This document shows, piece after piece, positions 1 through 12,000 of a stretch of 39,392 nucleotides of DNA. Position 1 is the stretch's first letter. The number at the start of each line of letters is the position of its first letter. Source of the stretch: a virus; the IMG/VR virus record IMGVR_UViG_3300025133_000274, positions 1 to 39,392 of that record; one strand, 5' to 3'. The notes beneath the pieces are model-generated. The model searched no databases and was not told where the DNA came from. It saw only the letters and a list, made by a program, of their open reading frames with translations. Position numbers and translations under genes: made by a program.

Positions 1-435
1 ATGCTAAAGTCTATGGGAGGTTCTGGAACTACGAATCCCGATACAGGATTGCAGGAGTACTTTTGGCCACTTTTAGCTAAAGCGGCCCCTATTGTACTCG
101 GAGCTCTTAGTGGCGGAGAAGGTGGTGGACTACTTGGTGGGTTACTTGGGGGTGGAGATAAAAAAGAAGAAGATGGTGGAGGTGGTGGAATAGGTGGTAT
201 GCTTAGTGGACTATTAGGTGGACTTATGGAAGACGGTGGAGAAGTTGGTGGCCAAGAACCAGAATCGTTAGCTACTTTACTTGCTAAAAGAAGACAAATG
301 CCTCAAGGGTTCAATCAACCAATAGGACAACAGAACGACATACAAATGATATTGAGGAATATGCAACAAAATCCTAATCCTCAAGTACAAGAATACTTCT
401 TAGGAGGTATGATTCAAAAACTACTAGGACAATAA
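1..435 (+). CDS. Glycine-rich putative virion/internal protein (possibly 5'-truncated)
   Basis: The 144-residue reading frame begins at the first base of the window, so the true start may lie upstream and the gene may be partial. The middle (about residues 25-85) alternates hydrophobic leucine/alanine stretches with glycine runs and short Asp/Glu/Lys patches, giving a glycine-zipper-like, potentially membrane-active segment. The C-terminal 60 residues are Gln/Asn-rich. It stops with TAA two bases before the next gene, so it is co-transcribed with the virion genes that follow. I do not recognise a family. Its composition and position suggest a small structural or ejected protein, such as a membrane-interacting internal protein, but this is inference from context. 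Confidence 0.6.
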   Translation: MLKSMGGSGTTNPDTGLQEYFWPLLAKAAPIVLGALSGGEGGGLLGGLLGGGDKKEEDGGGGGIGGMLSGLLGGLMEDGGEVGGQEPESLATLLAKRRQMPQGFNQPIGQQNDIQMILRNMQQNPNPQVQEYFLGGMIQKLLGQ

Positions 436-437
436 TT

Positions 438-3038
438 ATGGGAAGATTCTATAAGACTACTTCGGTCCCTTCTGTCGATTATACATATAAGTATCCATTT
501 GCAGAGCTACTTAGTGCGGCGAAATATAAGCAAGGGAGACAAGATAAAGCTGTTGAACAGTTGCAGACTGCTAAGGACGAATTATTCGATATAGATTACG
601 TTCCAAATTCTGATGATGAAGTATATTTAAAGCAAAAACAGGCGGAATTCGATGAATACATGAAAACTGCGTCTGAACAGGATCTTAGTGGAAGTACAGG
701 ACGTCTTACAAAAGAAATAGGACGAATAGCCAGTGATCCAAGACTTGCTGATATTCAATATAATGCTGATTTTGCAGTAGCAGGAGAAAAGGCCAGACAA
801 GCTAATATCTTAGCTGGTAAAAATGATCCTAGAACTAATAGAAACTTTGCAGAGGACGTTAATAATCTAGGTGGTACTGGAAGACTTTCAATAGGAAATA
901 TAGGTACAGTAACTTTAAATGATCCAGCAGAAGCGTATTTCGATGATGTACCAGATGAATCTGCAACGGATTTGAAGTTCTTACAAATGGTAGCAGCTCA
1001 AGGTGCAGCTAACTTCGCTCAAGATCCTAGAGTTGTACAAGCATTCTTTGATCAAGATGGAGATATAAACGATCCCGTTGCACTGGAGAAGTTTGCACAC
1101 GATAAACTCCAAAACAAAGCTGTAGAGGTTTGGAACCTTAATCGCGGAACACAAGCAGAGACATTAGAAGAACAACAAGAAAAAGAGGCGGCAGCAGTAG
1201 CAGCGTCAAGAAGTTATACACACGAAACTATATATGAACCTTTGATATCAGGGGGAGAAACACATGTTACAGTGAGTCCAGAGTCCCTTGCTTTAGTACA
1301 TGGAAAGCCTGAGAAAATAGACCATAATGGAGCTGATATCTTAATTACTCCTATGAATTTAGGTCAAGGATCAAAGGTATATATAGAACCTTTGTTAGAG
1401 GCTAATAATCTTCCTTATACCTTAAATGGAGAAACCTACCATGAAGGAGATGTAGGATACGATGCTAATAAAGCAAAATCACAACGATTAGCTGGAATGG
1501 AGCTTGAAGATTTCTATGATGATGCAGATGTTCGTACAGTAATGGAACTACTTGCAGATAAGGGAAATAAAACGGCTGCTGAGAAGCGACTTATAGCTCG
1601 TGTAAAAGAAGAAGCAAAGTATTTAGATTCTGGCATAGATCCTTTTGAAAACATAGAAGAAGGACGAAAAGCAGACTTCTATGAAACATATATAAAAGAA
1701 ACTGATTTAACAGACGGACACGCAAAACTTATTCATAACTTTACAAGCTCTTTAGGAGGACATCGCATTAAAACTCAAATTCCAGATGTAAATAATACAA
1801 CTATGATCAATGGGAAACTGTATACAAGGGCGAAAGTTCTTTTTACAGATACTGAAGCTACGGCTTTCTTTGGTGGAAGCAGTTCATGGCTTAAGCACAG
1901 TGATTGGGAAGATTTATTTTTAGAAGGAGACTGGAATCTAAGGTCTCTAGTTACCAGTACTCTTGGACTTGTTAAATCTGAAGGTAAAAGTGACGGTGAA
2001 GAGCTTTACTCTATGCAAATATTAGTTCCTAATGGAAGTGATCGAACAGCAAGAGAAGACAGAGACTTTAAACATTCTACCACTAAACAAAGAGACGCAC
2101 GTAATATAGATGCAGTAGATAAAAGACAGGCAGAGCTCTTAAAACAGGCAGAATACAATGCAAAAATGGAGAGAATGGGTGTTGCTATAGAGCATGCAGC
2201 CTTTAAGAAAGCTAATAGACTGATGCCAAAAGGAGATAATGGTGAGGCAGTAAGTAATTATCATAATTCTGCACTTTTAGCACTGAAAAATTTAGAGTTA
2301 GACGGTAATGAAAAAGTAATAAAAAATAAGTTAAATATTACTGCATCCAGCGCACGAACTAAGAATCCTCAACTTGTTAAATCATTTAGTGAATTAACTA
2401 CTGCAATAGAGCATTTTGGACGTAGAGCCGATCAGATCAGAAAATCAGACTGGCCTGCAGATGTTAAACAACAAGCTTTGGCCCAAGTACATGATAATTT
2501 TAGTGCGGCGATGGAAAAACAAGGACTTGCTTCCTTTGGAAGTGACGCTTTTGCAATCGATGACTTTGGATTAGATCTCAGTAAAGGAGACAATACTCCT
2601 ATAGATGGTGCCACATATACAGCACAAATGGATAAGTGGGGTAAAGCTAATAATTTAACTAAAGTAGATAGTTCTGCCTATAAAACTCTTAATTGGGATA
2701 GTAACATAGCTACTCAAGGAGATATTAAAAGTGGTAAGGTAAGTGCTCCTTATGTATCAAATGAGGGAAAAGCTATACTTACTGCTGTAGACAGTTGGGC
2801 GCAAGCAAATGGAGTTCCCAGTATAAATGTCAATTCTATGGGAAGGCCAGAAGCACTTCAAAAGTTTCTTAAAAATACTGGAAGTCCTGCCGCAGTTAGT
2901 AGCAAACATAGAGTAGGATCAGCAATTGATTTTAATATAAAGGATCCAGCGTTAATTGCATCTATTAAAGCAGAATTAGAGCCTAAAGGGTATAAAGTTC
3001 TATCTCATGGAGGACATGTGCATATTGAACCTGCCTAA
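438..3038 (+). CDS. Virion protein with C-terminal M15-type (VanY-like) zinc peptidase domain
   Basis: This is an 866-residue protein. The C-terminal ~95 residues match a D,D/L,D-carboxypeptidase-type peptidoglycan peptidase: S-x-H-x-x-G-x-A-x-D is present with H824, G827, A829 and D831, and a terminal H-x-H with H860 and H862 ends the chain. H824, D831 and H862 are the expected zinc ligands of the M15 fold. The large N-terminal part (about 1-760) has no domain I can name. It starts with an aromatic-rich segment (YTYKYPFAELL) followed by a helical Lys/Glu/Gln-rich region, as in virion-associated proteins. It sits two bases after the glycine-rich gene and 24 bases before the giant polymerase gene. 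The likely role is local opening of the cell wall during genome and protein ejection. Being fused to a long virion-like region argues against a free endolysin. The peptidase call is strong; the virion location is inferred. Confidence 0.75.
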   Translation: MGRFYKTTSVPSVDYTYKYPFAELLSAAKYKQGRQDKAVEQLQTAKDELFDIDYVPNSDDEVYLKQKQAEFDEYMKTASEQDLSGSTGRLTKEIGRIASDPRLADIQYNADFAVAGEKARQANILAGKNDPRTNRNFAEDVNNLGGTGRLSIGNIGTVTLNDPAEAYFDDVPDESATDLKFLQMVAAQGAANFAQDPRVVQAFFDQDGDINDPVALEKFAHDKLQNKAVEVWNLNRGTQAETLEEQQEKEAAAVAASRSYTHETIYEPLISGGETHVTVSPESLALVHGKPEKIDHNGADILITPMNLGQGSKVYIEPLLEANNLPYTLNGETYHEGDVGYDANKAKSQRLAGMELEDFYDDADVRTVMELLADKGNKTAAEKRLIARVKEEAKYLDSGIDPFENIEEGRKADFYETYIKETDLTDGHAKLIHNFTSSLGGHRIKTQIPDVNNTTMINGKLYTRAKVLFTDTEATAFFGGSSSWLKHSDWEDLFLEGDWNLRSLVTSTLGLVKSEGKSDGEELYSMQILVPNGSDRTAREDRDFKHSTTKQRDARNIDAVDKRQAELLKQAEYNAKMERMGVAIEHAAFKKANRLMPKGDNGEAVSNYHNSALLALKNLELDGNEKVIKNKLNITASSARTKNPQLVKSFSELTTAIEHFGRRADQIRKSDWPADVKQQALAQVHDNFSAAMEKQGLASFGSDAFAIDDFGLDLSKGDNTPIDGATYTAQMDKWGKANNLTKVDSSAYKTLNWDSNIATQGDIKSGKVSAPYVSNEGKAILTAVDSWAQANGVPSINVNSMGRPEALQKFLKNTGSPAAVSSKHRVGSAIDFNIKDPALIASIKAELEPKGYKVLSHGGHVHIEPA

Positions 3039-3049
3039 ATTTAACTTAT

Positions 3050-3057
3050 TATCTTTG
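3050..3057 (+). promoter_or_regulatory. Candidate Bacteroidota-type -7 promoter element (TATCTTTG)
   Basis: The 24-base gap before the giant polymerase gene contains TATCTTTG, a match to the TAnnTTTG -7 element of Bacteroidota housekeeping promoters. A TTG lies at 3025-3027, about 22 bases upstream, slightly farther than the usual -33 spacing. If used, transcription would start almost at the ATG at 3063, giving a leaderless or very short-leader mRNA. The genome is AT-rich and the element is short, so a chance match is possible. Confidence 0.35.
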
Positions 3058-3062
3058 TACGT

Positions 3063-6000
3063 ATGAGCGCTAAACAACACAGGCCTATTGAAGAGTATGT
3101 AGAGCAGTTTGAAAATAAGGAAGTAGAGCAAAGCGAAAGCTTACGCTCTGAACTTCAGAATAAGCCTTTACAAAATAAGCAAGGCACAGCAACAACTCCA
3201 ATCCCTCCAAATACTGAGCTTCCTTTTGAGAATCCCATAAATCCTTATGGACCAGAAGACCCACGTTCTTTCGAAGAGCAGGATGCTTATACAGCCGATA
3301 AAGCGGGGTATCTTCAGCAACGCTATAAATCAGAGTTACTTAAGTATATAAATAAAGGAGGAGAAGATAGAAAGCTTTTAAACAGTGATCCTCGTTTTAA
3401 CCCTGAGGATGCACTGGTTGTAAGTACTAAAGAAGAGATCTTAGAAAAGAGTGGAATACGTAATGTATGGAATGCTCTTCAGCAGAATATAGATGCTATT
3501 CAGATAAGTGCTACTAAAGGAGAGATCCTTGAGGCTACTAATAGAAAGAACATAATCGAAGAAGATATTAAAAATTCAGGAGGAGTACCAACTGAAGATC
3601 AGCTCGATGCTTTACAAGAGATCGATGATGATATTGCTGATTATGAGCAAGATATAAAAGAAAACGAAATAGAACATAAGGCTGCATCTGACTATTTAGG
3701 AAAATATGGTCAACATAGGATTGATCAGGATGTAGCAAATCCAGGAGCTTGGCCTGACAGTTGGATGGAGCTTGCACACCATTTAGGTGGAACTATGTCT
3801 GAAATACAAGCAATGGGGGCGAGTATGGCTGCTCCTTATATTGCAGGAAAGGCTACAGCACTTGTAGGGGCTAAAGTAGGACTTGGTGCGACTATATGGT
3901 CAGGACCAGGAGCTGCAGGGGGAGTAACAGTTGGAGGTGTTATTGGATTCGCTGTAGGATTTGGCGGAGCACTTGCTGCACAGCTTTATTCTAGAAATAG
4001 AGAATCTTACGCAGAGATGCATGAAGCATTTGAATCTAAGATTGAGGGAGAGAAAAGAAAATACAGACTGCTTAATAATGGCAAGGAAATGCCAGAAGAA
4101 GAGTTAGCTGCTCTTGAAAAACAAACGATGTCTACTGTAGGGGCTGTGTATGACCTGAATCAAAATCTATTTGCTACAGATGTGATTGAAGCAGGTATAG
4201 GGTTCTTACCTTGGAGTAAGTTTAAGAACTTCTTACCTACAGGTAAATGGGGAAGAAGAGCTGCTTATGCAGGTGCAGGAGCTGGTGGTGTAGGTGTAGG
4301 AGCTTATTGGGAAGGAAGAGAAGAAGGAGACCAGTTCTTAATTAAGAATGGTTATCTAAGAGGAGACTATGATGATTTAGAAAGACTCGAATCTATTGTA
4401 AACAGTATGGGACTGGCTGCAGAAACTACTGGAGGGATGGTCAATAACTCTATTAATAGGATTTTAGACTATAGAGTTGCAGGAGGACGCACGGAATCCA
4501 AAGAGTTTAAAGCCTCTGTTGATGCAGGAGTAATGCTTGGTGGTGTCATGGGAGGTACCAGAACAGTAGGAGAATTAGGCATAAGAACTGCACAGAAGGT
4601 AGTAGATAATCAAATGTATGGTTCAGATGCAGAAGATTTTGTAGAGCAGGTATACGATAGGTATATGGATGCAGAGCATAATAAGGCAATGTCTGAATGG
4701 CTTTTCACTAAACTTCAAGAGAAAGGTGGAGCTAAAAAGCTTAATAAGTTACTCAATAAGATTGAGAAGAGTTTTCCTGATATTGCAGAGAAGATGGATA
4801 TGCCTAAAGCCAGAGAAATGGTTCTCGTTGCATCCGCAATTCATAGTAATGTAAATCAAGAGAAGTTCAAATCGTTAAGCGTAGAAGATAAAAGCACAGC
4901 ATTTAGGGCCCTTATCAGTAACTACTCTACAGGGGAAAGATTAGCAGAGGATATTTCCAATGCAGAGTCAGAAATTCAAAAAGTTATTGCAGGTCTTCCA
5001 GCTCCTACAACGGAGAAGGAACAGGGAATGTCTGAACTTATAGCTCTAAAGGCAGAATTGAATGTAGCCAGAGCAAAGCTTAAGCGTATTAAGGCTCTTC
5101 CTGGGACTACAGATATGCGTCTTGCTGCTATTAATAAGATACAGGAGGATTACTATACAAAAATATTAAAGGGAACAAAAGCTACAGAGCACAAAGAAGC
5201 TGTACCAGGACTTGAAAAGCAGTACAAAACTATGCTGGAACAGCATGGACATACAACGACCAAAAGTATTCCTCTAAATAAAGATCTACAGGATCTTAAT
5301 AATACCGCATTTGCAGCCAAAGCATCTAAACGGGAAAATGATGTAACCAGAGAGTTGATACAAAGTGCGTCAAATGGAGAAACGCTCATGGCAAATCCAT
5401 TTATACAGGATTTTGGTAAAACTTTAGAGAGACCAGAGGTAAAGGAAAAAGAACCTACTATTGCTAAGCAAAATCAAGAAGGTTTAGAAGAAAATGCTTT
5501 GGTAGAATATAAAGATTCCAATGGGCAAGCACAACATGGAAATCTTAGAATAACCACAGATCAAGAAGGGAATGCTACATATGGAGTATGGAATGGTGAA
5601 ATAGAGGTACCAGTAGAAAGAGATAATATTACACTTATAGTACCAATTGAGGAAGTTAAAGCTGAAAATGCTACTTCTCATGGAAAGCAACAGAATGCTA
5701 AAAATGAGAAGAAAGAGCAAGAAGCGGAAAAGGCTAAAAAGGCTAAGGAGGAGGAGGAGGAAGGGTCCGATGATGTAGATGATCTATTTTCTAAATTTGA
5801 CGAACCTGTAGTACCTGTAATACCTGTAGTAGATGATGCTCTATTCGAAAACGCAGAAGAAACTGCTGAGGAACATGCGCCAGAAGAAACAGGAGAAGTA
5901 AAAGCAGACGTGGGGCCTGAAGTAGTTGTAGAACCTGAAGTAGTTCCAACTGTAAACACTTCATTTGAAAATGCAGAAAAGGTAGAACACGATAACCAAG

Positions 6001-9000
6001 ATGGAAATTCAGGTCCTAAAACAGAAGAAAATACAACTGAAGAAGAAGCAGTTGAGCCCGAACCAAGTTTTACAGATGCTAAAAAGCCTATATCCTTAAT
6101 AGGATCTATAAGGAATGGAATACACATAACGGATCTCTTTCTTAAGTATATAAATTCTCTTCCCTCTATATTTTTTGAAAATAAAGAGGTTAGATACGAA
6201 ATAGATTTCGATTCAAAGTATTGGTACGCAAGCTCTATAATAAAAGATAAGTATAGAAATAAAATTACACCTCCTAAAGATGCTCCAGTCGGAGATCTTG
6301 CAAAGCTTCATATAAACGTATGGATAAAGGATCCGAAAACAGGAGTTGAATACAGTGTAAATTTGCAGAGCGGGCTCACAGGAGATCAGAGTAATAAAGA
6401 GGCTACTGCGCTCCTTAGACGTAAAATATACAAGCAGTATGTTGCAGGAGAACCTGCATTTGGTACTATATCCAAATATCAAGAAGTAAGGGCATTTTGG
6501 AACGAGCTTCGTAGTAGGGATGGAGTAAAGGAAAATATAGGGGAGCACTTCTCTATTAAATCTTTATTCCCAGATGGTCCAGTAGTATTAGGAGTTAAGA
6601 ATGACTTTGAAATTACTGGAGGAGGTACGACTGTAGGATTTGATACAGGTACAAAGGCTAATAATGGTGTAGTCTATGCGATGGTAGTTGATCCTGCTAC
6701 AGAAGAGCCGCAAAGTGTTAAGCTTAATCAAAGAGGGCTTAATGAGAATGAGGTTTTTGATCTATTGGATATACTTGAATTTTATAAAAAGGCAAGAAGT
6801 AAGTCTTCGAGGTACTGGCGAAATGAAATAGATACAGGGTTGTCAATTCTGCAATACCTTGAAATGCTTACATATTCTTTCGAGTCTAGAGAGTATGCAA
6901 AACAGCACTATACTCTTGGAGCAGGAAAAGGGTTTTCTCCGTTCATAAATACTGCTCTCGTGATAGAAGAAAATCAAGCATATTTTTATGACGGTGAGGC
7001 TGGAGACTTTGTACAACTTACGGAAAGTACCAAAGAGCAGTTCATAGCGTGGGCTTTAGCGAACAAAAAACGTCAGGTACATTCAACAGCATTAAATAAA
7101 TCGATATTTGATATATTCACTTCGGAAACAATGTCCCTTAAGAAACGGGGTTCTATTGTATTTCAAGGGGTTACATACCTTGAAGATGAGTATGATAAGT
7201 ATAATGAGCATTTTCTAACAGAAAACAATTCTGAGGATGTAGATATGCATGTTATGCGTACAGACACTAAATTAGACGATCAACTTAGACCAAAACACCT
7301 TGTACATTCAGCAAGTAAGTTTATATTTAATACTGAAGTGCATAATAAGAGTAGGGAAGAAAAGGAAGAAAAAAAGAAAGAAGATACTAAAACTGCAGCA
7401 AAAAAAGAAACCACAAACGAGGGTCATAACTTCCAGTTTGGCGATGACATGGAAAACCTTTCTATGGAAGTAGAGGTAGGGGACGACACTTCGGAAAAAG
7501 CTCCTAAAGAGAAATTCAACGAGATTAAAGCTCGGGCATACTTAAAGAGAGTACTTGGAGATACTGTTCCTGTTAATATTCAAAAGAGCCTGATAAGCTT
7601 AGGACGAAAAGGTGCATATGCATACGGTGTATTTAGAAAGGGTATGATTACTTTATCTGAACAGGCTGTACATGGCGCAGAGTACCACGAAGCCTATCAT
7701 GCTGTTGAAGAATTATGGCTTGCACCAGAGCAACGTAGAGGATTAGATATTCAGACCAGGCAGCAATTTGGTGTTCCTACCAAAGCCATGATCAAAGAGA
7801 TTCAATCTAAACATAAGGATATTACCGAAGAAGTAGCAGAGGCTATCTATTATTCTGAAATACGTGCTGAAGAGTATAGATATTGGGAAACTACAGGTGA
7901 AACTGCAGGAGTAGGAGAGAAGGTAATACGATGGTTTAAGTATATCAAGGCTTTAGTCGGATATATGATGAATCCTAAAACCCGTATGCACACAGACTTA
8001 CTGTTCTACCGTATGTCTGCAGGGTATTACGCTAATACTAAGCCTATATCGGCTAAAGTAGAAGCGTGGCGCAGTGGAAAAGGTTTACATGCTTTAGCAA
8101 TGGAGAGGCTTCCCTTAGACCCCCGTACAGTAGAGCAGACAGTTAATATTACTTTACACCACTATATAGATAACGCAGGAGGAATAGGAGGAGTTCATAA
8201 TATCAAGGATATAGAGAGTTTTGAAGCTAATGCGAAAGAGAGTAAGAAATTACATGCTTTCTTTAAAGCATATTTAGAATTTAAGGTCAAAAGGGCAGAA
8301 ACTATAGAAAATGAAAAGCCCTTTTTGAATGCGAGAAAACTACTACTAAGAGAAGTAGATGTCCTTGTTGAACATGCAGAACTTAGATTACAACAATTAG
8401 GAATCAGAGAAAACGAAGAAACGAGAAAGGATAACGCTGATGTCTTGGCTGCATCTAAATCTCCGTTTGAGACCAGTGGTAAGCAAAATGCTACTACTAC
8501 TACCAGGGTATTCTTTAGCTTTTTACCGCTATTTGATAAGAACGGTGAACTAGTTACGAATGTAGACACGGGATTGCCTGTAATGGCTAATCCTGGGCAT
8601 ATGTGGAACACAGTTGAGGCTTTATTAGCTGATACTGTTACATATACCAATGAACAAGGTAAAACTATATCTTCTTACGATCAGATGATGGTCAAATTAG
8701 AGACTTTATCGGTTTCAGATAGAACATTTGAGAGTTTATATACTCGTGTAAAAGCGTTACCTATAAATGAAAGGACACAGTTCTTTAATGCTATGAGTAA
8801 ATCAAATAGCAATTTCTTAACTGTTCTGTATCAGAATTTAGTTTACGAAGTAAAAGGACAGGTACAGAAGAGCTTACTATATAAGTTTATAGACCCTCAA
8901 CAGCAAGGTAAAGCATATCGTATTCGAGATAGATGGTTTGAGAATCATAAGGAGTTGCCCTTATATAGCAAAAAAGAGGATAAAGAGGGGAATCTTGTAA

Positions 9001-12000
9001 TTACAGCTAATAAAGACGTAGCCGCACGTAACAGTGCTATGTGGTTACAAGTTATGCTCGATTTACGTAATGAAGGTCTTACAGCGTCTACTTCTCATAC
9101 TACACGTATATTTTTAGAGCACTTAGGAATAGAAATGAGCGAAGAGGGATTAGAACAGGCATTTAACCTGATTTCTCCAGAATTTAAAACTGCTCGTAGG
9201 ATATTTATAGGTGGCATGTCAAAACTTATGGGAACAGGTTCTACATATTCTATGGGTACTTTGGCAGGAAAGGGAAAAAATAAAGGAAATGTAGCTGTAG
9301 ATTTCGTAGAAAATCATATGCTTAAAGAGAGTTTTGTAATGAAACTTGCTGCAGGAGAGGCAGTTGTAACAGAAGATTTTGGTCAAACTACTATCCTGGG
9401 TCCAGAAGGTAAAACTTACTGGATATACTCACTGAATAATTTCTTCAAGAAGCGTACATTACAAATGAACAGGTCTTCTTATTATGCAGATGAGTTATTA
9501 AAAAGTCCATATCATGGTCAATCGCAATTACTGAAGCAGTTGAAAAAAGGTAAAAAGTTAGTATATAAAACTTTCAATACCTACAAGAAACAGGGAGGAA
9601 ATGATCACGGAACAGACTATAAAGGTTTGAACCCCGCAGATGAATACACACTTCGAGTAAATATGACTTTAAAGCATACTTACAGCCCTGCAACTATGGC
9701 AGATAAAGGAGTTTGGATGCTATATAAAGGAGTAGAATATTTAACTCCTTCGGATATTAATATGATAGAGTATAATAAAAAAACAGATACTTATATTATA
9801 CCTCCTCATATACTTAAGATATTTAGTACCTATGCTGTTACCGAAATGGCAGCTATATATCAAGCTGATTTACAACTGTTCGGAAAACACGCACTTACCG
9901 ATTCGCAACTTATAGAAAATTATCACTATAAGGGAGAGGATAAGAAGACAGGAAAGCTTTTACGTGAAAATGCAAACGGCACTAAATTCGTAACATTTCC
10001 TTCTTTTAATGATGAGGAGTTTTTACAAAAGATCGGGTTTAAGGTTGGAAAGACCATAGTTCATCCTGTAATTAAGGATCTTCTTGAAAAGCCAGCATTC
10101 GTGTCTAAGATGACAGATATCATAAATGATAGAATCAGAGCAGAAGTAGGAACAGCATTAAGGTATTCTACAATACAAACTAATCCGAATGGCGGACTTA
10201 AGAATCATGCTATAGCTACAAAAACATTCAGTGCATTCAGTACCCTCGATGGGCAAACAGTAAACGAAGCAGGAGAAATAGTGCACTCTGCGGATGTAAG
10301 AACCAGACGCGCAATAGCTGCATTTGGTCTTAATAGCATTATTTCTAATTTAGAGGCAATGCAAGTATATGCAGGTAATCCTGCTTTCTATTTTAATATG
10401 GATGAGCTCTCTAAGAGAATGCCATCTCTTATTGCACCAGGTCAGGATCTAAATTTAGCTGTCGGAGAAGAGTTCTTCAAAATGGCAGTTTTACGGGATA
10501 TAGAAGAACCAAGTGCATATTTTGGAGAGTACTTAGCTAGCTATAAAGCCGCAAATAAAAAGCATGGATGGGGATTCTCAGAAGCAGATATTAAACGCAT
10601 TCTTAAACCTTATAGTAAGGTAAACCAAGCTGATGGGCAGGGCTATATATCACTTGAGCGTTGGGCATTCATTATGAAAAGGTTAGGCCGTTGGGACAAT
10701 AGTAAAATAGATGAGATCTATAAAAGATTACTTGCAGGAGCAGGAACAGCAAAGGATATGAAATTTATAGCTGCAATGCCTTTAAAAGGTATGCATTATG
10801 AATTACGTCCTTATAAAGGACTTATGGTTCCTACGTATATAAAGTATTCCCAAGCAGTATTATTTCCACAAGTTGTAAAGGGTACAGATAAGTTAGAAAC
10901 TCTGTATGCTACAATGACAGATAAAACTAATCCTATCGATGAGGTGATCTTCGAATCAGGTATTAAAGTCGGCGCCCAATCTCCTAAGCATTTTACAGGT
11001 GAAGGAAAACTGAAGCTTAATGTAATGACTCTTCGTAATGAGTATTGGAAGCTTCAGCAGGACTTGCGTCCTCACACAGCTTCTGAGTCTCTTGAGGGGT
11101 CTCAGGTTAAACGTAATCTACTTGCTAATATTAGGATAAATGCACAGTATACTTTAGATGGAAAAAAAGTTACGGGTCAAAATCTAATTAAACAGGCACA
11201 TGATATAGACAGAGAACTGTCGAATATGGGCAAGGATAAACTTTATGAAGAATTTGGTATAACTACTAATGATGAAGGTGATCCACAGATTACAGATTAC
11301 ACTAAATTACATGAGTTAATCTATAAAGAGTTCAGTAAGAAAGAATCAACTCCCAGAAAGCTGTTAGATTCATTGGAACTTAGAGCAGATAAGAGAGGAT
11401 TCTTACGCCCTCTTCACTCTCATCCATATGCAGATAAGATCGACCAATTAATTGGATCTATCATTACAGCACGTACTGTAAAGCTTAAAATGCCAGGTGG
11501 CTCGTATATTCAGTTGAGTAACTTCGGATTTAAGCGTACTAAACGCTGGTCAAGTCTTACTGATGCAGAAAAGGCAGAGATAGAAATGGTTACTAATCCT
11601 AACGATTTGAAACCTGGTATATCTGAAGTTAATAAGGGCGGCGAATTTGTTAAGTTCTCTCGGGCCCAAATTATGCTTCCTTCTTGGTTTAGAGATCTTA
11701 TTCCTAATTACGAAAAGATGTCGTCTGCAGAGATTCAGAAATATATCTCTGATAAGCGATTACTTAGAGGTATAGCATATAGAATACCAAATCAAGGTAT
11801 GAGCTCTATCGATGCATTTGAAGTTGTAGGGTTTTTACCGAAATCTATGGGAGATGCGGTAGTAGCATACGATGATATCACAGCTAAGACAGGTTCGGAT
11901 TTCGACATCGATAAGATGTTCATTATGCTTCCTAATTTTGGAGTGGATAAAAATTCAGGTAAACCTTATTATATAGAATATAAGGAATCTATGAAAGGTC

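Noticed and set aside
5678-6127. 149-residue minus-strand frame opposite the polyprotein linker
   Set aside because: Ser/Thr/Val-rich low-complexity shadow of an acidic Glu/Pro/Val linker on the plus strand; no other support.
8195-8650. 151-residue minus-strand frame inside the polyprotein gene
   Set aside because: Antisense shadow with no neighbouring minus-strand genes and no recognisable motif.
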